This document shows, one piece after another, positions 14,176-21,706 of a stretch of 64,000 nt of DNA. Positions within the stretch are counted from its first letter, which is position 1, and each line of letters starts with the position of its first letter. Position numbers and translations under genes: made by a program. The DNA is from Candidatus Faecalibacterium gallistercoris (GTDB lineage Bacteria; Bacillota; Clostridia; Oscillospirales; Ruminococcaceae): the NCBI GenBank assembly GCA_019116585.1, contig DXBJ01000021.1, positions 1-64,000 on the forward strand, written 5' to 3'. Under the pieces are notes generated by a model, which saw only the letters and a list, made by a program, of their open reading frames with translations, was not told the origin of the DNA and ran no database searches.

Positions 14176-16404
14176 TCAGTTCTTCTTGATCTTGGTCAGG
14201 GCGTCGTTGACCTGGCGCTTGACGTCGGCGGAGAAGGCGCGGCCGGCCATCTTCATCATATCGGTCAGGCGCATGGTGCCCATGATGCCGCCCTCGCCGT
14301 CCTCCTCGCTGGAGTTCATCATGCTCATCATGCTGCTGTGAGCGAAGGTGTCGAGCACGTCCTTGATGACGGCGGCCGTCTCGCTGTTGGCCAGCAGGTC
14401 GGTGACCTTGTCCTTGATGGAGTAGAAGCCTTCGGGGTAATTGAGGGGCTTGCGGGCCTCGCGGGCCTTGGGATCGTCGAACCAGTTGGCGGCGTCGTTG
14501 CCCTCGGGCAGGTCGTAGGCATAGTTGTGCTCGGCCACGCCGTTGAAGGCGGCGGTGTCGGACACCTCGCCGCAGCTGGCGGTGACGGTGTTGGCGCCGG
14601 CCTTCAGGTCAACGTTCTGGAACACGGCGCAGTGGTCGACTGCCTCGAGGGTGCCCGCCTCAACGCCGTTGACCGTCAGGGTGACGGTGGGGCAGTTGGT
14701 GTAGACGGTGATGTTCCGCTCGCCGGGGGCGCGGTCCACAAAGCGGCTGCCGCTGATGTGGATCATGGGCTGGGTGGTCCAGTAGGCCTGGTAGACGTAG
14801 AAGGGGTCCTTCTTGACCTTGCGGTCGTAGGTGACAAGGCCCTTGTTGTTGCGGCCCTGGATGCCGCCCTCGTCGCGGCCGTCGGCGGCAAAGTCGAACA
14901 TATTCCACACATGGGTGGCCCACAGGTAGGGCCGGGTGGAGAAGGTCTTGAGCATATCGTGGTGGTACTCGGTGGCGTACTCCTCGGTGTAGTCGTGGTT
15001 TTCAGGGTAGGCGGAGTGCCACTTGAGGATGCACTCGGCGCCGTACTCCGAGACGCCCAGGCAGCGGTCGGGGTACATGGCGTGGAACTTGTCCAGCCAG
15101 GGGCCGTTGTCGGCGGCCTCGCCGAAATACCAGCCGAAGTAGTGGTTGTAGCTCTCCACGTCGGTGATGGTGTTGTGCTCGCTTTCCATGGGGGTCATGG
15201 TGACCTGGGCCATGGTGGTCATGCGGCTGGGGTCCAGGCGCTTGGCCAGGGCGTTGACCTCGCGCAGGTTCTGGCGCAGGTCCTCGCGGTCTTTGCCGAT
15301 GAGGATCTCGTTGGAGATGCCCCAGAAGAAGATGGAGGGGTGGTTGTAGTTCTGGGCCACCAGCTCGGTCATCTGGCTGAGGGTGTTGTCGTGGGCCTCC
15401 TGGCCGGGGATGAAGCGGCTGATGAAGGGGATCTCGGCCCAGAGGACGAAGCCGGCGTGGTCGCACAGGTCGTAGAAATACTGGTCGTGCTGGTAGTGGG
15501 CCAGGCGGATGGTGTTGGCGCCCACCTCTTTGATGAGGGCGAGGTCCTGCTCGTGGTCGGCGCGGCTGATGGCCCAGCCCTTGTCCAGCCGGTCCTGATG
15601 GCGGGAGACGCCGTGCAGGGGGACGTTTTTGCCGTTGAGCCAGAAGCCGGTGTTGGGGTCCACGTGGAAGGAGCGGTAGCCGTAGGTGACGGAAACGGCG
15701 TCCACCGCCTCCTCGCCGCGGAGGATGGAGGCCTCGGCGGTGTAGCAGTAGGGGTCGGCCAGGCCGTCCCACAGGTGGGGGTTCTTGACCGAGAGGGTGA
15801 GGACGGTGTGGGCCTCGGCGGGGGCCGAGCCGGAGGCCACCACGCAGCCGGCGGCGTCTTTCAGGTCCACCGAGACGGTGCAGCCGCCGGCGTCCACGGG
15901 GAACAGATCCACCCGGGTGGTGCCCGAGACGATGGGGGTGACAAAGACGGCGGGGGCGCCGGCCTTGAGCAGGTCAAAGTGGGCGGGGGCCGTCTCGATG
16001 AAGCTGACCTCGCGGTACAGCCCGCCGAAGAAGGTGAAGTCCGCCGTCTGGGGGTAAATATCGCTGGGGGCGTTGGAGACGTCCACCCGGAGCAGGTTGC
16101 CGGACTTTTTTATGGCGGGGGTCAGGTCGAAGCGGAAGGTGGAAAACCCGCCCTTGTGCTGGCCCAGCAGGCGGCCGTTGCAGTAGACGGTGGCCACATG
16201 GTTGGCGCCTTTGAACTCGATGTACTGGCGTTTGCCGTCGGTGGGGTCGGGCAGGGCGATCTCGTAGGTGCCGACGCCGCGCCAATAGTCGTTGCCGCCG
16301 TCCTGGCCGTCCTGGGCGTTCCAGGTATGGGGCAGGGCGACGGGGGCAAAGGGCTCGCCGTGCTTGGCAAAGCGGGCGGTGGTGAGCAGGGTGGTGGTGC
16401 GCAT
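14176..16404 (-). CDS. Glycoside hydrolase family 2 enzyme, probable beta-galactosidase
   Basis: The protein is 742 residues. An N-terminal jelly roll (LPHTWNAQDGQDGGNDYWRG, residues 25-43), an immunoglobulin-like domain and a TIM barrel appear in the GH2 order. The acid/base is Glu366 in GISNEI and the nucleophile is Glu453 in VSEYGAE. It probably hydrolyses beta-galactosides or related glycosides in the cytoplasm, since no signal peptide is seen; a beta-glucuronidase is possible but the motifs fit beta-galactosidase better. After the C-terminal beta-sandwich lies an unusual helical tail with Met-rich clusters (MMSMMNSSEED). It shares an upstream operator-like motif with the GH3 gene. Confidence 0.87.
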   Translation of the reverse strand: MRTTTLLTTARFAKHGEPFAPVALPHTWNAQDGQDGGNDYWRGVGTYEIALPDPTDGKRQYIEFKGANHVATVYCNGRLLGQHKGGFSTFRFDLTPAIKKSGNLLRVDVSNAPSDIYPQTADFTFFGGLYREVSFIETAPAHFDLLKAGAPAVFVTPIVSGTTRVDLFPVDAGGCTVSVDLKDAAGCVVASGSAPAEAHTVLTLSVKNPHLWDGLADPYCYTAEASILRGEEAVDAVSVTYGYRSFHVDPNTGFWLNGKNVPLHGVSRHQDRLDKGWAISRADHEQDLALIKEVGANTIRLAHYQHDQYFYDLCDHAGFVLWAEIPFISRFIPGQEAHDNTLSQMTELVAQNYNHPSIFFWGISNEILIGKDREDLRQNLREVNALAKRLDPSRMTTMAQVTMTPMESEHNTITDVESYNHYFGWYFGEAADNGPWLDKFHAMYPDRCLGVSEYGAECILKWHSAYPENHDYTEEYATEYHHDMLKTFSTRPYLWATHVWNMFDFAADGRDEGGIQGRNNKGLVTYDRKVKKDPFYVYQAYWTTQPMIHISGSRFVDRAPGERNITVYTNCPTVTLTVNGVEAGTLEAVDHCAVFQNVDLKAGANTVTASCGEVSDTAAFNGVAEHNYAYDLPEGNDAANWFDDPKAREARKPLNYPEGFYSIKDKVTDLLANSETAAVIKDVLDTFAHSSMMSMMNSSEEDGEGGIMGTMRLTDMMKMAGRAFSADVKRQVNDALTKIKKN

Positions 16405-16478
16405 AAAGCATACTCCTTTCGCACAAAGCCGGCCGGGCCCGCGCCCGGCGGCAGGGATGCGTGTGCAGGTTTGCCTTT

Positions 16479-16539
16479 AGTATATCACTGCGGCGGGGAA
16501 GGCGGTAGGAAAATTTTGGGGAAGTTCTGTATAATTTTT
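16479..16539 (-). promoter_or_regulatory. GH2 promoter with upstream operator-like motif
   Basis: On the minus strand a TATACT -10 lies at 16479-16484 with no good -35. A motif at 16513-16539 reads AAAAATTATACAGAACTTCC then CCAAAAT. A matching motif stands at almost the same distance (30 against 29 bases) from the -10 of the GH3 gene. A weak -35 plus a fixed upstream site is what an AraC-type activator needs, and such a gene lies at 21707. Confidence 0.6.
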
Positions 16540-16594
16540 GTTTGCATGGAGGAAAATATTGGCGGATGTTCATAAAAAATCCATAAACGGGCGC

Positions 16595-16621
16595 AAAAAG
16601 CCCCCGGGCTTGCCGGGGGCT
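16595..16621 (-). terminator. Intrinsic terminator of the repeat lipoprotein gene
   Basis: On the minus strand AGCCCCCGG pairs with CCGGGGGCT and is followed by TTTTTGCG. It begins 15 bases after the stop codon at 16636. Confidence 0.85.
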
Positions 16622-16635
16622 GGGGGTGATAAGGT

Positions 16636-18738
16636 TCAGTTGAGGGTGGGCGGGGTGTTGCCGGCGCTGTTATAGCGCCATTTTGTACCGGCCAGGGCTG
16701 CGTTCATTTGTGTAACGGCGTCCGCCCAGTCGCCGTCCACCTGCGTGGTTCCGTCGGTGGTGCCTGCATGATTGTAGCCGATGCCTTGTTCCTGGTCGTT
16801 CTGCCAGTAGCAGGCGGTGATGGAAGGGATACCGACTGATGCATTATAGTTTCGACCCGTTACGCCGCCTGTGGCTCCATCCGGGCCGCTGACAGTCCCC
16901 GTAGCATGGTAGCAGGCGGTCAGGGTGCCAGAATCGTTGGACCCCGTTACGCCGCCTACATAGATAGAGCCAGTTCCTCCGGTCACGTTACCCGTAGCAT
17001 AGCAGGCAGTGAGGTTGCCTCCGTTACTTCCTACAACGCCGCCGGCAAAGAAAGTACCTGCGGTGTTATTATTTTCAGCTGTCACGTCGCCCGTGGCATA
17101 GCAAGCGGTCAGGGTGACACCATAATTCGTGTAACCTACCACGCCGCCGACTTGGCTCGTTCCCTGCACTGTGGCCGATGAGCTGCATCCGGTGATGGAA
17201 CCGCTATATTGCTGACCCACCACGCCGCCTGCGCTGTAGCCGCTGACTCTGCCCGACACCGAGCAGTTTTCAATGGTGCCGTTGTTAATCCCCGCCACGC
17301 CGCCGGCATAGCCATGCTGGTAATCGCTTGTTATCTGCACGTTCACCAACTTTACGTTCTTCACCGTACCAACTTTGTCGATGTAGCCGAACAGACCCGC
17401 ATATTCGTTACTTCCCGTAACTTTCAGCCCGCTGATAGTATGTCCTTTGCCATCGAAGGTGCCGGTGTACGAGTTAGTAAAGCTTATTCCTACCGGCGTC
17501 CAGTTTCCGGTCAGGGTGATGTCGGCGGCCAGGGTGCAGTCAAGGGAGTAATTGCCATTACGCACTTCCTCCGCCCAGTCCATAAGCTGTTCAGGTGTGG
17601 AGACTGTACGACTGGTCAGCTTCTGGAAGGTGACGGTGATGGTGTGGCTGGCTGTGACGTTGGTAAGGGTATAGGTGTTGTTCGTCACCTGGTCGGTGAC
17701 GTCCGCGCCGTTGTCCTGGACGCTGCCTACGGTGTAGCCTTCTTCGGGGGTCACTGTGACGGTGACGCTGCCGCCGTGCCCCACCTCGTCAGGAGATACG
17801 GACACCTTGCCGCCCGTGCCGCTCACTGTGGCGGTGACGGTGTAGGTCTGCTGTTGGAAGGTGACAGTGATGGTTTGATCTTCCGTCACGTTGTCAAGGG
17901 TGTAGGTGCCGTCCGCGTTGGAGGTCAGGGGGGTGCCGTCTGCCGTCCGGACGCTGCCCACGGTGTAGCCTTCATCGGGGGTCACTGTGACGGTGACGCT
18001 GCCGCCGTGCTCCACCTTTTCAGAGGATATGGACGCCGTGCCGCCCGTGCCGATGTTGGCGGTGATGGTGTAGGTCAGCTTCTGGAAGGTGACGGCAATG
18101 GTGCAGTCCCCTTTGACGGTGTAGGTGTAGGAGCCGTTTTCGCCGCTCAAAACATCGCCGCCCGCCTGGACGGACGCGATTTGGTAGCCGCTGTTCGGCT
18201 CGACGGTGAAGGTGAGGGTGTCGCCCGCCAGGAACGCGGCCGAATCGCCGTCTGCGACCGGCTGGCCGCCGAGCTTGACCGTGCCGCCCGTGCCGATGCT
18301 GGCGGTGACGGTGTAGACCTGCGCAAAGGACGCCTCCACGGTGTGGCTGGCATCCACCGCGGAGAACTGGACGGTGTACTCGGTGCGGCTGGCGTCCGCC
18401 GCCGTAAACTGGCCGACGCCGTCCACGGTGATCTGCCGGATGCAGTAGCCGTCGCTTGCGGCCACGGCGACGCTGGCGTCCTGCCCGGCGGCGACGGTCT
18501 GGGAGGGCGGCTGGGCCGTGCCGCCTGTGCCCGCCGTGGCGGTGATGGTGTAGGTGACGGGGGGATCATCGCCGTCATCGTCGTCATCGCCGCCGGGCGG
18601 CACAACGATGACGCCATCCCCGCCGGGCTGGCTGGATGCGCCGCCGCCGGGCCGGTCCTGGTCCCAGGGGCAGCCGGTGAGCATGAGGGTGGCGAGCGCC
18701 GCCGCAAGCGAAAGCACGATCCATCGTTTGATGCGCAT
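16636..18738 (-). CDS. Secreted lipoprotein with InlB-type B repeats and GLUG repeats
   Basis: The protein is 700 residues. Residues 1-23 form a lipoprotein signal peptide with lipobox MLTGC and lipidated Cys23, then a Gly/Asp linker. Four or five beta domains of about 70-80 residues follow (units starting YTITATAGTGGTA, YTVTASIGTGGTV, YTITANIGTGGTA, YTVTATVSGTGGK), which resemble divergent InlB B-repeats. The last third holds GLUG-like repeats (VGGVVGYTNYG, AGGVVGSNGGN, VGGVTGSNDSG). Such proteins stick out from the cell surface and bind host or matrix material; no enzyme motif is seen. The start at 18738 has AAAGGAGG 7 bases upstream. Two repeat units are almost identical at DNA level, which allows copy-number change. 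Confidence 0.82.
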   Translation of the reverse strand: MRIKRWIVLSLAAALATLMLTGCPWDQDRPGGGASSQPGGDGVIVVPPGGDDDDDGDDPPVTYTITATAGTGGTAQPPSQTVAAGQDASVAVAASDGYCIRQITVDGVGQFTAADASRTEYTVQFSAVDASHTVEASFAQVYTVTASIGTGGTVKLGGQPVADGDSAAFLAGDTLTFTVEPNSGYQIASVQAGGDVLSGENGSYTYTVKGDCTIAVTFQKLTYTITANIGTGGTASISSEKVEHGGSVTVTVTPDEGYTVGSVRTADGTPLTSNADGTYTLDNVTEDQTITVTFQQQTYTVTATVSGTGGKVSVSPDEVGHGGSVTVTVTPEEGYTVGSVQDNGADVTDQVTNNTYTLTNVTASHTITVTFQKLTSRTVSTPEQLMDWAEEVRNGNYSLDCTLAADITLTGNWTPVGISFTNSYTGTFDGKGHTISGLKVTGSNEYAGLFGYIDKVGTVKNVKLVNVQITSDYQHGYAGGVAGINNGTIENCSVSGRVSGYSAGGVVGQQYSGSITGCSSSATVQGTSQVGGVVGYTNYGVTLTACYATGDVTAENNNTAGTFFAGGVVGSNGGNLTACYATGNVTGGTGSIYVGGVTGSNDSGTLTACYHATGTVSGPDGATGGVTGRNYNASVGIPSITACYWQNDQEQGIGYNHAGTTDGTTQVDGDWADAVTQMNAALAGTKWRYNSAGNTPPTLN

Positions 18739-18758
18739 GATGTTGCCTCCTTTTTCAG

Positions 18759-18886
18759 TCCGGAAAGGTATGCTTTCCCGGATGATGCTATCTGCTGAAA
18801 TTATAACAAAAAACCCATGCGATAGCAAGAAAAACCGCGCTGCCCTCCCTTGCTTTTTTCTTTCCGGGAAAGCATACTTTTCCGGA
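18759..18886 (-). promoter_or_regulatory. Lipoprotein promoter bracketed by 24-bp inverted repeats
   Basis: The minus-strand promoter is TTGCTA (18823-18828), a 17-base spacer and TATAAT (18800-18805). It is framed by two inverted copies of a 24-bp sequence at 18759-18782 and 18863-18886 that differ at one position. Their midpoint falls on the -35 element, and each arm is itself an imperfect palindrome (TCCGG-N-CCGGA). This could be a looping operator pair or the inverted ends of an invertible segment. Confidence 0.65.
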
Positions 18887-18894
18887 AAACGGAC

Positions 18895-18940
18895 AAAAAG
18901 GCTCCCCCGGCTGCATCCACACAGCCGGGGGAGCCTTTTC
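18895..18940. terminator. Strong bidirectional terminator after the SDR remnant
   Basis: AAAAGGCTCCCCCGGCTG pairs with CAGCCGGGGGAGCCTTTT with a short loop. It stands just after the SDR fragment in the minus direction and so ends the GH3 transcript. Confidence 0.88.
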
Positions 18941-18948
18941 ATGCGGGG

Positions 18949-19125
18949 TCAGACGCCCGAATAGGCCGAGAAGCCGCCGTCCACCGGCAGGGTGACGCCG
19001 GTGATGAAGCTGGCGGCCTTGTCGCTGACCAGGAACAGCAGCGCGCCCTCCAGCTCGGCGCTGTCGCCAAAGCGGCCCATGGGGGTGGCGGCAAGGATCT
19101 TGCCGGTGCGGGCTGGGGCCGGCGA
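18949..19125 (-). pseudogene. C-terminal remnant of a short-chain dehydrogenase/reductase
   Basis: Fifty-nine codons before the TGA at 18949-18951 translate to a clear SDR C-terminus, with [20 protein letters not shown] and then [19 protein letters not shown]. This is the substrate-loop and C-terminal region of the family (close to fructuronate-reductase-like SDRs). The Rossmann glycine motif, the YxxxK site and any start codon are missing. The fragment follows the GH3 stop codon at once and in the same frame, so a deletion appears to have joined the 3' end of an SDR gene to the GH3 gene. It is probably not translated. Confidence 0.85.
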
Positions 19126-21375
19126 TCAGTACCGCAGGCCGAACTTCAGCTCGTAGTAGTTGCCGGCGGCGTCGCGGTAGGCGTAGGCCTTGCCGTTCTC
19201 GTCCTTGAGGGCCGGGTCGATGTAGGCGTCCTTGGCGTAGCCGGGCACATCGTTGGGGCTGGCGCAGACGCCGTCGGCGTTGACGGCCAGCACCTCGTCG
19301 CCCCGGGGCAGGGTGATGGGCAGGCGGCCCACCGGCTCAAACCGGCCGAAGATCACGTCCAGGGTGGCGGAGGGGTAGGTGTCGAAACCGGCGGTCAGGG
19401 CGTCGGCATAGGGCTCCACGTTGCCCACCATCCACGCCAGGGGGAAGTTGATGTTGGCGATCACCTTGCCGCCGTGGGCGTGGACCGCCGCCGCGATGGC
19501 GGGGATGCGCTTGGCGCCGGCCAGGGTGGTCTCGGTGTGGGTCTGGGGCAGGGGCTTGCCGTCGGGGCCCACGTCGTGGACGGTCTTGTCCTCGCAGATG
19601 TCCAGCTCCAGATAGCCGGGGGTGGCGTTGAAGTACGCGCCCGAGGAGGGGCTGACCATCAGGATGGCGTAGTCGGCCTGGGCGGGGTCGTCGGTGAGGT
19701 GGATCTCGAACCGGGCGATCATCTCCCGCAGGGCCTGGGTGGCGGCGGCGCCCTTTTCGGCGTCCTTGGCAAAGGCTTCGGCGTAGACCTTGGCCCCGGA
19801 CAGCTTGTCGGTGGTCAGGGGCAGGGTGTGGTCCTGGTTCTTGAGCAGGACGACGCTCTCCCGGTGGACCAGGGCGGCCTCTTTCCAGTCGTCCTCGTTG
19901 GCCACCACCTCAGCGGCGTGCCGGAGGTCGGCGTAGGGGTTCTCGAACATGCCCTGCTGGAACAGCTCGGTCAGGGTGCGGGTGACGGCGCGGTCCAGGC
20001 TGGCGTCGGTGAGGACGAGGTCCTCCTTTTTGAACCCTTCGGGCACCGGGTGGGTGTCGTAATAGCCGTTGGTGGCGCGGGCGTACGCCTCGCGGCCCTC
20101 GGCGTTGTCGAACAGGCCGCTGATCAGGTCCACGCCCGACTGGGTGACGGCAAAGCCGATCCGCTCGGGCACGTCCAGGGCCTCGACGCCCCAGCTCATG
20201 TTGTGGGTGATGCCGGTGTCCGAGTTGATGTAGCCGTCAAAGCCCATCTGCCCCCGCAGGATGCCGTCGATGAACACCTTGTTGTAGGCAAAGCCGTAGG
20301 GGTCCATCCGCAGGGCGCTGCCCTCGCAGTCGGTCTGGGGGGCGCTCTTGGCGGCCGCCGGCTTGGAGTAATAGGGCATGATGGACGCGGCGTGGTACTT
20401 GACCGCCGGGCGGAAGGTGGGGATGTGGTATTTCTGCAGCGAGCCCTCGGTGGCGTAGACGTTCCACTGGCCGGCGGCGTAGTGGGGGTCGAAGCCGTTT
20501 TCGCGGGCGCCGCCGCCGGGGAAGTGCTTGACCGTCATGGACACGCCGTCCCGGGTGACGCCGTCGGGCCCGCCCTGGATGCCGGGGATCAGCCGCTCAA
20601 AGATCTTCTCGATCAGCTCGGGGTCCTCGCCGAAGGTGCCGAAAGTGCGCTGCCAGCGGGGATCGCTGACGCAGTCGGCCATGTACATATAGCCCTTGCG
20701 CAGGCCGCAGGCGGCCCACTCGCGCCGGATGCAGTCGGCAAACTTGTCGATCAGGGCGGTGTCGCCGTCCTCGCCCAGGACGGCCGCCGCGATGCCCAGG
20801 GTGCCGGGCCAGGTGGCGAACACACCGGAGGCGTCGTTCATGCCAAAGACCACCTCGCCGTTCTCGTTGCGGGAGTTGGAGGCCGCCTGCACCGGAACAA
20901 AGTGCTGGCACTCTTCGGCCACGGCGTGCAGCTGGTTGAGCCAGTCGGCCATGTCGGCGGGGGAGGGGCTGGCCCGCAGGATCAGGTGGCGGTTGAACCA
21001 CTCTTTGATGAGGGTGGTGGTGCCGGGCAGGTGCTGCTCGCCAAAAATGGTCTTGCCGTTGAAGTCGGCGTCGTCCAGCACGCCCGACTCATCGGGCACC
21101 ACGGTGTGGCCCGCGGCGGGGCAGGCGGGGCCCATCCGCCAGTCCGAGATGAACAGCTGGGCGATCTTCTCGTCCACGGTCAGGGTCTTGACGTAGGCGG
21201 CGGCGCGCTCGGCGGGGGAGAGCCGCCAGTCGTTGACGGGGGTCACCTCGCCGGTGCCGTCGATGTCCTTAAAGGTCAGGCCGTCCTGCTCGATGACGCG
21301 GCGGGACACCGTGCCGATGGTGGGGCCGTTGGGGTTGTGGTAATATTTCAGGTTGTCGGATGCTTTTTTTGCCAT
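19126..21375 (-). CDS. Glycoside hydrolase family 3 enzyme
   Basis: The protein is 749 residues and cytoplasmic (no signal peptide). WQRTFGTFGEDPELI (241-255), TVKHFPGGGARENGFDPH (281-298) and the nucleophile Asp386 in GYINSDTGI define a GH3 barrel. The second alpha/beta domain follows with VVLLKNQDHTLPL and the GRLPITLP strand. Expected activity is removal of beta-linked glucose, xylose or related sugars from the non-reducing end. It is the divergent partner of the AraC gene and shares an operator-like motif with GH2, so the three likely form one regulon for a plant or host glycan. The stop is followed in frame by an SDR remnant. Confidence 0.86.
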   Translation of the reverse strand: MAKKASDNLKYYHNPNGPTIGTVSRRVIEQDGLTFKDIDGTGEVTPVNDWRLSPAERAAAYVKTLTVDEKIAQLFISDWRMGPACPAAGHTVVPDESGVLDDADFNGKTIFGEQHLPGTTTLIKEWFNRHLILRASPSPADMADWLNQLHAVAEECQHFVPVQAASNSRNENGEVVFGMNDASGVFATWPGTLGIAAAVLGEDGDTALIDKFADCIRREWAACGLRKGYMYMADCVSDPRWQRTFGTFGEDPELIEKIFERLIPGIQGGPDGVTRDGVSMTVKHFPGGGARENGFDPHYAAGQWNVYATEGSLQKYHIPTFRPAVKYHAASIMPYYSKPAAAKSAPQTDCEGSALRMDPYGFAYNKVFIDGILRGQMGFDGYINSDTGITHNMSWGVEALDVPERIGFAVTQSGVDLISGLFDNAEGREAYARATNGYYDTHPVPEGFKKEDLVLTDASLDRAVTRTLTELFQQGMFENPYADLRHAAEVVANEDDWKEAALVHRESVVLLKNQDHTLPLTTDKLSGAKVYAEAFAKDAEKGAAATQALREMIARFEIHLTDDPAQADYAILMVSPSSGAYFNATPGYLELDICEDKTVHDVGPDGKPLPQTHTETTLAGAKRIPAIAAAVHAHGGKVIANINFPLAWMVGNVEPYADALTAGFDTYPSATLDVIFGRFEPVGRLPITLPRGDEVLAVNADGVCASPNDVPGYAKDAYIDPALKDENGKAYAYRDAAGNYYELKFGLRY

Positions 21376-21706
21376 GAAGCGTTCCTCCTTCTCAGCTGGT
21401 GCAAACGGGGTGGGGCATGGGCCCCATAGTGCTTTTATTATCGCACAAAGCCGCCCCGGATGGGAAGGATTATTTTGCGGGGAATCCGTACAATTTTTTC
21501 ATTCTGACCGAATTTTCGGCGCTTTGGGCAAAGAAATGGTGAATTTGACGAGAAAACCGCCCCCCAAACTGTGAAAAATGGTCCCGGCGGAAGGAGTGAC
21601 TTTTCTCAAAAAAACTTTTGTGTTATAATCAAAAGCGTGAAAGTGCGAAAGCAGAGGGCAGCATCTGCCAGCAAAACCAACGCACGAAAATGGAGAGGTG
21701 ATTTGC
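21376..21706. promoter_or_regulatory. Divergent GH3/AraC control region
   Basis: For GH3 (minus) the -10 is GATAAT at 21437-21442, and the operator-like motif lies at 21472-21499 (AAAAAATTGTACGGATTCCC then CGCAAAAT). For AraC (plus) the -10 is TATAAT at 21624-21629 with T-rich sequence upstream in place of a clear -35. The motif lies between the two promoters, so one regulator bound there could act on both. Apart from these sites I see nothing else in this 331-base gap. Confidence 0.6.

Noticed and set aside
4160..14180. Attachment-site repeats flanking the phage cassette
   Set aside because: Comparing the two flanks by eye I found only T-rich terminator tails in common, not a convincing direct repeat.
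13795..16575. Plus-strand open frame of about 926 codons opposite GH2
   Set aside because: Gly/Val/His-rich shadow of the GH2 gene; it also runs through the terminator at 14104-14137 and the end of the internal-protein gene.
17640..18540. Regularly repeated GTGACGGTGACG-type DNA resembling a CRISPR array
   Set aside because: The repeats are unevenly spaced, diverged and in frame; they encode the beta-repeat domains of the lipoprotein. No cas genes are present.
18850..21429. Plus-strand open frame of about 859 codons opposite GH3
   Set aside because: Low-complexity Gly/Val/Asp sequence without domains; the GH3 frame has all catalytic motifs.
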